This document shows positions 61,278 through 64,000 of a DNA stretch of 64,000 nt, piece after piece. The notes under the pieces were generated by a model. That model worked only from the letters and a program-made list of their open reading frames with translations. It was not told the origin of the DNA and did no database searches. The stretch covers positions 2,550,452 to 2,614,451 of the forward strand of contig NZ_LMIS01000001.1 of the NCBI RefSeq assembly GCF_001428805.1, read 5' to 3'. The DNA is from Aeromicrobium sp. Root236. Lineage in GTDB: Bacteria; Actinomycetota; Actinomycetes; Propionibacteriales; Nocardioidaceae. Made by a program: the position numbers and the translations under genes. The stretch's first letter is position 1, and each line of letters starts with the position of its first letter.

Positions 61278-61759
61278 ACGACGTGCGACGGCAGGACGCA
61301 GGCGGTGTCGAGGCCGAGCACGCGGTTGAGCCGGCCGAACGACAGCCACGAGCCGAGGCACATGCTGAGCTCGACGATCTCGCGCTGGTCGTACTCGGCC
61401 AGCATCCGCCTCCAGAACTCGTCGTCGATGCTGTGGTGGTCGGACGCGTAGAGCTCGGCGTACTCCGCGGCCAAACGCGTACGCGCGTCGAACGCGTCGG
61501 TCGTACGCCAGTCCTGCACCGCCTCGTCGAACGTGTCCTCGACCTTCTCGCCGTCGCGCTCGGTGCGCCAGTCCTGGCAGAACAGGCAGCCGTTGATCTG
61601 CGCGATGCGCAGCCGGGCGGCCTCGAACTCGCGAAGCCCGAGCGTCGAGTCGGAGTAGACCTTGAGCGCCAGCGTCGCCGCGGCACCGCCGATCTCGGGG
61701 ACCATCTCGCCCCAGACGTAATTGATGGGGTCCTTGCCCTCGGGCACGTCGATGATCAT
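61274..61759 (-). CDS. Carboxymuconolactone decarboxylase/AhpD-like protein
   Basis: 161 residues with the CMD helical fold and the Cys-x2-Cys motif in INGCLFCQDWR (about residues 56-66) plus His (HHSIDDEFW). Such proteins act as peroxidatic partners or decarboxylases. Sandwiched between two paralogous reductase-like genes with ATGA overlaps on both sides, so all three probably work together. Confidence 0.8.
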   Translation of the reverse strand: MIIDVPEGKDPINYVWGEMVPEIGGAAATLALKVYSDSTLGLREFEAARLRIAQINGCLFCQDWRTERDGEKVEDTFDEAVQDWRTTDAFDARTRLAAEYAELYASDHHSIDDEFWRRMLAEYDQREIVELSMCLGSWLSFGRLNRVLGLDTACVLPSHVV

Positions 61760-62847
61760 GCGGTGGCCAATCTCGAGAGCTTGCCGACGCCCGGCGTCAG
61801 GGGGACCTGCAGGGCGTCGTAGAGGCCGGGTTCGGCCTCGACGAGCCAAGGGATCGCGTTGACGATGCGACCCACCGCGGTGGCGTTGCCGCCGGCTGCA
61901 CGGTTGCCGCCCTCGTCGGTGGCCTCGATGTTGACCTCGATGCGCGGTCTGCCCTCGATGACGACGCGGTGCACGCCGTCGCCTCCGTCCGGCGGTGACG
62001 GCCAGTCCGGCGCGCACGACGGGTGGATGCGGGTGACGTGCTCGACGACGATGCGCGCCTCGCCGTCGACGATGCCCTGCACCTCGAAGCGCAGCGCGCC
62101 TTGGGTGCCCTTCTCGAACGTCCCCATCGCGGCGTTCTCGACCGTCTCGTCGAGCTCGCGGCGCTCCACGTGCTCGGTGATCTCGTCGACCTCGACGCCC
62201 AGCGCCTTGGCGATGAGCCGGACCTGGCCGCCCCACACCATGGTCGGGATCGTCGGCGCCACCATCGGCGGCTCCTCCTCCATTGGCTGGCCCATCCCGA
62301 TCAGGTAGCGCACGGAGTCCTGCTGGTCGTACGTCGTGTAGTCGAAGATCTCCTGGCACCGGATCTGGTCGATCGTCGCTGCCAGGCCGCTGATCAGCAC
62401 CGGGACGATGTCGTTGCCCCATCCCGGGTCGATGCCGGACACGAACAGCGAGCCACCGCCGGCGGCGATCGCGGCGTGCACCGGGTCGCGGAGCTCCGGA
62501 GGTGCCGAGTCGGGGTCGTACATGCCGTAGAGCGACGGCGTCACGACGACGATGCCGAGGGCGATCGCCCGGTTGATGTCGGCGAGCGCCTCGTGGGGCC
62601 GGATCTCGCCCGACGCCGCGTAGACGAGGGCGTCGATGCCGCCGAGCGTGCCCTCGATGTCCTCGGTCGCGGCGACCCCGAGCGTACGGTCGAGGTCCGC
62701 GAGGTCGCCGGCATCGCGGCCCACCTTGGCGGGGTCGTGGACGATCACGGCACTCAGCTCGAGCCCGGGATGGGCGTCGACGGCGCGGATCGCCGCGCGC
62801 CCGACGTTGCCGGTGCCCCACACGGCGGTGCGAATCGGTACGTTCAT
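61756..62847 (-). CDS. Dihydrodipicolinate-reductase-like NAD(P)-binding protein (paralogue)
   Basis: 363 residues: TAVWGTGNVGRAAIRAVDAH, VSGIDPGWGNDIVPVL, YTTYDQQDSVRYLIGMGQ, GEARIVVEHVTRIHP. Paralogous to 60201-61277. The ATG at 62847 is 11 bases downstream of a KstR-type box and has no ribosome site, which suggests a leaderless or very short leader. First gene of the four-gene operon to 59449. Confidence 0.77.
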   Translation of the reverse strand: MNVPIRTAVWGTGNVGRAAIRAVDAHPGLELSAVIVHDPAKVGRDAGDLADLDRTLGVAATEDIEGTLGGIDALVYAASGEIRPHEALADINRAIALGIVVVTPSLYGMYDPDSAPPELRDPVHAAIAAGGGSLFVSGIDPGWGNDIVPVLISGLAATIDQIRCQEIFDYTTYDQQDSVRYLIGMGQPMEEEPPMVAPTIPTMVWGGQVRLIAKALGVEVDEITEHVERRELDETVENAAMGTFEKGTQGALRFEVQGIVDGEARIVVEHVTRIHPSCAPDWPSPPDGGDGVHRVVIEGRPRIEVNIEATDEGGNRAAGGNATAVGRIVNAIPWLVEAEPGLYDALQVPLTPGVGKLSRLATA

Positions 62848-62858
62848 GGGGGCCAATC

Positions 62859-62872
62859 TAGAACGTGTTTCA
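62859..62872. promoter_or_regulatory. KstR-type operator
   Basis: TAGAACGTGTTTCA matches TnnAACnnGTTnnA at every defined position. It lies directly upstream of the minus-strand operon starting at 62847. Confidence 0.78.
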
Positions 62873-62907
62873 GTTTTTGAGAAGGTGTCAGTGAACGGCT
62901 CACACGC

Positions 62908-63693
62908 TCAGACGGTGTAGCCGCCGTCGACGTCGAGCTTCTGGCCGGTGATGAACCCGGCCCGCGCCGATGCCAGGAAGCACACGGCCTCCGCGATGTC
63001 GGCGGCGTTGCCGAAGCGCCGCAGCGGGATGTTGCCCCGCGTGATCTCGAGCGCCGCGTCGTCGAGCTCGCCGGACTCGATCAGCCGGGCGGCCATGCCG
63101 TCGGTGAGCATGCCCGGGCCCACGGCATTGACCCGGACACCGAAGCGACCTTCCTCGGCGGCGAGCCCGCGTACGAGCTGCTCGACGGCACCCTTGGGCG
63201 CGGACGAGAGTCCATCCCGTACGGGGAACCGTGCGGTCGCCGCCGTCGTGACGGCGACGATGGAGCCCTTAGCCTCGCGCAGCAACGGCAGGGCCGGGTG
63301 TGCGAGGTTGAAGAACCCGACGGTGTCCTGCCTCAGCTGCTCGGCGAAGTCGGCCGGCGACACCCGCGACAGGTGCACCATCGGCACGTGCGGGCCCGCG
63401 GCGTACACGAGGGTGTGCAGCCCCCCGTACGTCTGCGCGATCTCGGCCAGCAGGGTGGCTGAGTCGTCGGCCGACGTGACGTCGAGCGGGTGGGCCGATG
63501 ACCGTACGCCGAGCTCGGATGCTGCCTCGGCGACCGCGCTGCCGGCATTCGCGTTGCCGCGGTAGGTCACCGCGACGTCGCTGCCGCGAGCCGCGAGCAA
63601 CCGCGCGATCTCGGCGCCCAGGCCGCCGCTACCGCCCACCACGAGCGCGGCGCCGGTCAGGCCGGCGAAGTCGGTCGAGAGGTCGTCACTCAT
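62908..63693 (-). CDS. Short-chain dehydrogenase/reductase
   Basis: 261 residues. Cofactor loop GGSGGLGAE (atypical GGSGGLG), a variant catalytic region where the usual Tyr-x3-Lys reads SAPKGAVEQL (Tyr replaced by Ala or Ser), C-terminal FITGQKLDVDGGYTV. The missing Tyr resembles FabI-like or divergent SDRs. Controlled by the KstR-type box at 63741. Confidence 0.78.
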   Translation of the reverse strand: MSDDLSTDFAGLTGAALVVGGSGGLGAEIARLLAARGSDVAVTYRGNANAGSAVAEAASELGVRSSAHPLDVTSADDSATLLAEIAQTYGGLHTLVYAAGPHVPMVHLSRVSPADFAEQLRQDTVGFFNLAHPALPLLREAKGSIVAVTTAATARFPVRDGLSSAPKGAVEQLVRGLAAEEGRFGVRVNAVGPGMLTDGMAARLIESGELDDAALEITRGNIPLRRFGNAADIAEAVCFLASARAGFITGQKLDVDGGYTV

Positions 63694-63740
63694 GAGGTGC
63701 CGAACTCTACCGACCGGTTGTCCGATGTGTGCGAAACTGG

Positions 63741-63754
63741 TAGAACGTGTTCTA
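63741..63754. promoter_or_regulatory. KstR-type operator between divergent genes
   Basis: TAGAACGTGTTCTA, 6-bp arms with a 2-base centre, exact match to TnnAACnnGTTnnA. Upstream of the minus-strand SDR and the plus-strand micro-ORF at 63775. Confidence 0.85.
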
Positions 63755-63774
63755 GATTTCACCGTGGAGGTGGC

Positions 63775-63858
63775 ATGAGCGAGCGCCAGCGAGCGAATCA
63801 AAGGTACGTCGTGCCGACATGTCCGTATCGTGCGTTCTTCACGGACGTGTCGGCATGA
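63775..63858 (+). CDS. 27-codon micro-ORF with stem-loop over the next start (copy B)
   Basis: ATG at 63775 has GTGGAGGTGG upstream, a good ribosome site; TGA at 63856-63858 overlaps the next ATG (ATGA). Same length and layout as the micro-ORF at 49894 (ERQRANQR near the start; CPYRAFF near the end). Here it is the first ORF of the transcript after a KstR-type box, so it would act as a leader peptide. Confidence 0.62.
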   Translation: MSERQRANQRYVVPTCPYRAFFTDVSA

Positions 63859-63859
63859 C
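63808..63859 (+). promoter_or_regulatory. 19-bp stem-loop covering the downstream start codon (copy B)
   Basis: 63808-63826 pairs with 63841-63859 over 19 positions with two G-U pairs and no mismatch (core TGCCGACATGTCCGT against ACGGACGTGTCGGCA). The 14-nt loop is ATCGTGCGTTCTTC. The right arm includes the ATG at 63855, so the start is hidden unless the micro-ORF is translated. Confidence 0.65.
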
Positions 63860-64000
63860 AGGCGGAGCCGCAGAGGTGTCCTCCGGGCAGGCGTGGACCG
63901 ATTTCTGCCGGGCGCTGGAGCAGGCGGGCGAGGTCATCCTGCGCGATACCGCGCCGGACACGCCCCTCGACCGGGCCGAGGGCTACCGCTACCTGACGCG
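63855..64000 (+). CDS. Partial gene, DUF1214/Rv3531c-like
   Basis: The first 48 residues run off the window end. [18 protein letters not shown] and [12 protein letters not shown] resemble the N-terminus of actinobacterial DUF1214-type proteins such as the KstR-regulated Rv3531c. The start is coupled to the micro-ORF and buried in the stem-loop. Identification is tentative because only the N-terminus is visible. Confidence 0.6.
   Translation, partial: MTGGAAEVSSGQAWTDFCRALEQAGEVILRDTAPDTPLDRAEGYRYLT

Overview
The window reads as chromosomal DNA of a high-GC actinobacterium. GC-rich codons dominate, GTG starts are frequent, and most genes are chained by ATGA or GTGA overlaps. F420-type enzymes, a Ddn-like protein and KstR/KstR2-type steroid control point to the steroid-degrading actinobacteria. 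The short dispersed repeats (cores like CTTTCGACAGGCTCAAGGAC) are the kind I associate with Nocardioides/Aeromicrobium-like genomes, but that placement is inference. I see no rRNA, tRNA or CRISPR array, and no gene-free stretch longer than about 200 bases.

Layout. 0-4.3 kb: end of an hsa (steroid A/B-ring) operon, hsaC-hsaB, followed by an uncharacterised FAD oxidoreductase and a polytopic membrane protein. 4.2-10.1 kb: a lipoprotein / MddA-like methyltransferase / RCC1-repeat protein / thioesterase operon, a hydrolase-LuxR fusion, a MerR-alcohol dehydrogenase pair and a small HTH gene. 10.2-10.9 kb: a PGRS-like glycine-rich secreted protein. 10.9-18.2 kb: two divergent operons around a KstR-type box (OYE reductase, aldehyde dehydrogenase, SDR, lipocalin-like protein and phosphotransferase on one side; F420-type oxidoreductase and thioesterase on the other). 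18.8-20.6 kb: a lower-GC PIN / XRE-ImmA module flanked by 11-bp direct repeats. 20.7-27.3 kb: TetR, a CYP125-like P450 and small oxidoreductases. 27.4-36.9 kb: the first half of the HIP (C/D-ring) regulon: fadE33, fadE32, fadE31, an enoyl-CoA hydratase-like gene and fadD3 on the minus strand, divergent from fadE30, ipdF, kstR2 and fadA6. 36.9-46.5 kb: mixed genes (MFS-ArsR, lipoproteins, LuxR, ECF sigma, 3-alpha-HSD-like SDR, beta-propeller). 46.5-50.7 kb: TetR and a sulfate-activation operon cysD-cysNC-microORF-cysQ behind a KstR-type box. 50.7-51.6 kb: a frameshifted lipase. 51.7-56.9 kb: second half of the HIP regulon (ipdC, ipdB, ipdA, echA20, divergent from two SDRs). 56.9-59.3 kb: membrane protein, Ddn-like protein and an LCP protein. 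59.4-64 kb: KstR-box-controlled SDR, dihydrodipicolinate-reductase-like and carboxymuconolactone-decarboxylase-like genes.

How it fits together. HsaC/HsaB open the A ring. CYP125 starts side-chain oxidation. FadD3 loads HIP onto CoA, and FadE30, IpdF, EchA20, IpdAB, IpdC, FadE31-33 and FadA6 dismantle rings C/D. KstR2 (35.1 kb) probably acts at an exact AnCAAGnnCTTGnT box at 33.06 kb and a degenerate one at 55.2 kb. KstR itself is not in the window, but four TnnAACnnGTTnnA boxes are.

Most unusual signals. (1) Two 27-codon micro-ORFs at 49894 and 63775 overlap the next start codon and form a long stem over it; the stem sequences differ while an 18-nt loop segment is conserved. (2) A dispersed repeat has been absorbed in frame into at least four proteins, forms the N-terminus of a fifth, and has duplicated the hsaC start region. 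(3) A KstR-type box precedes the sulfate-activation genes. (4) A compact PIN/XRE-ImmA island.
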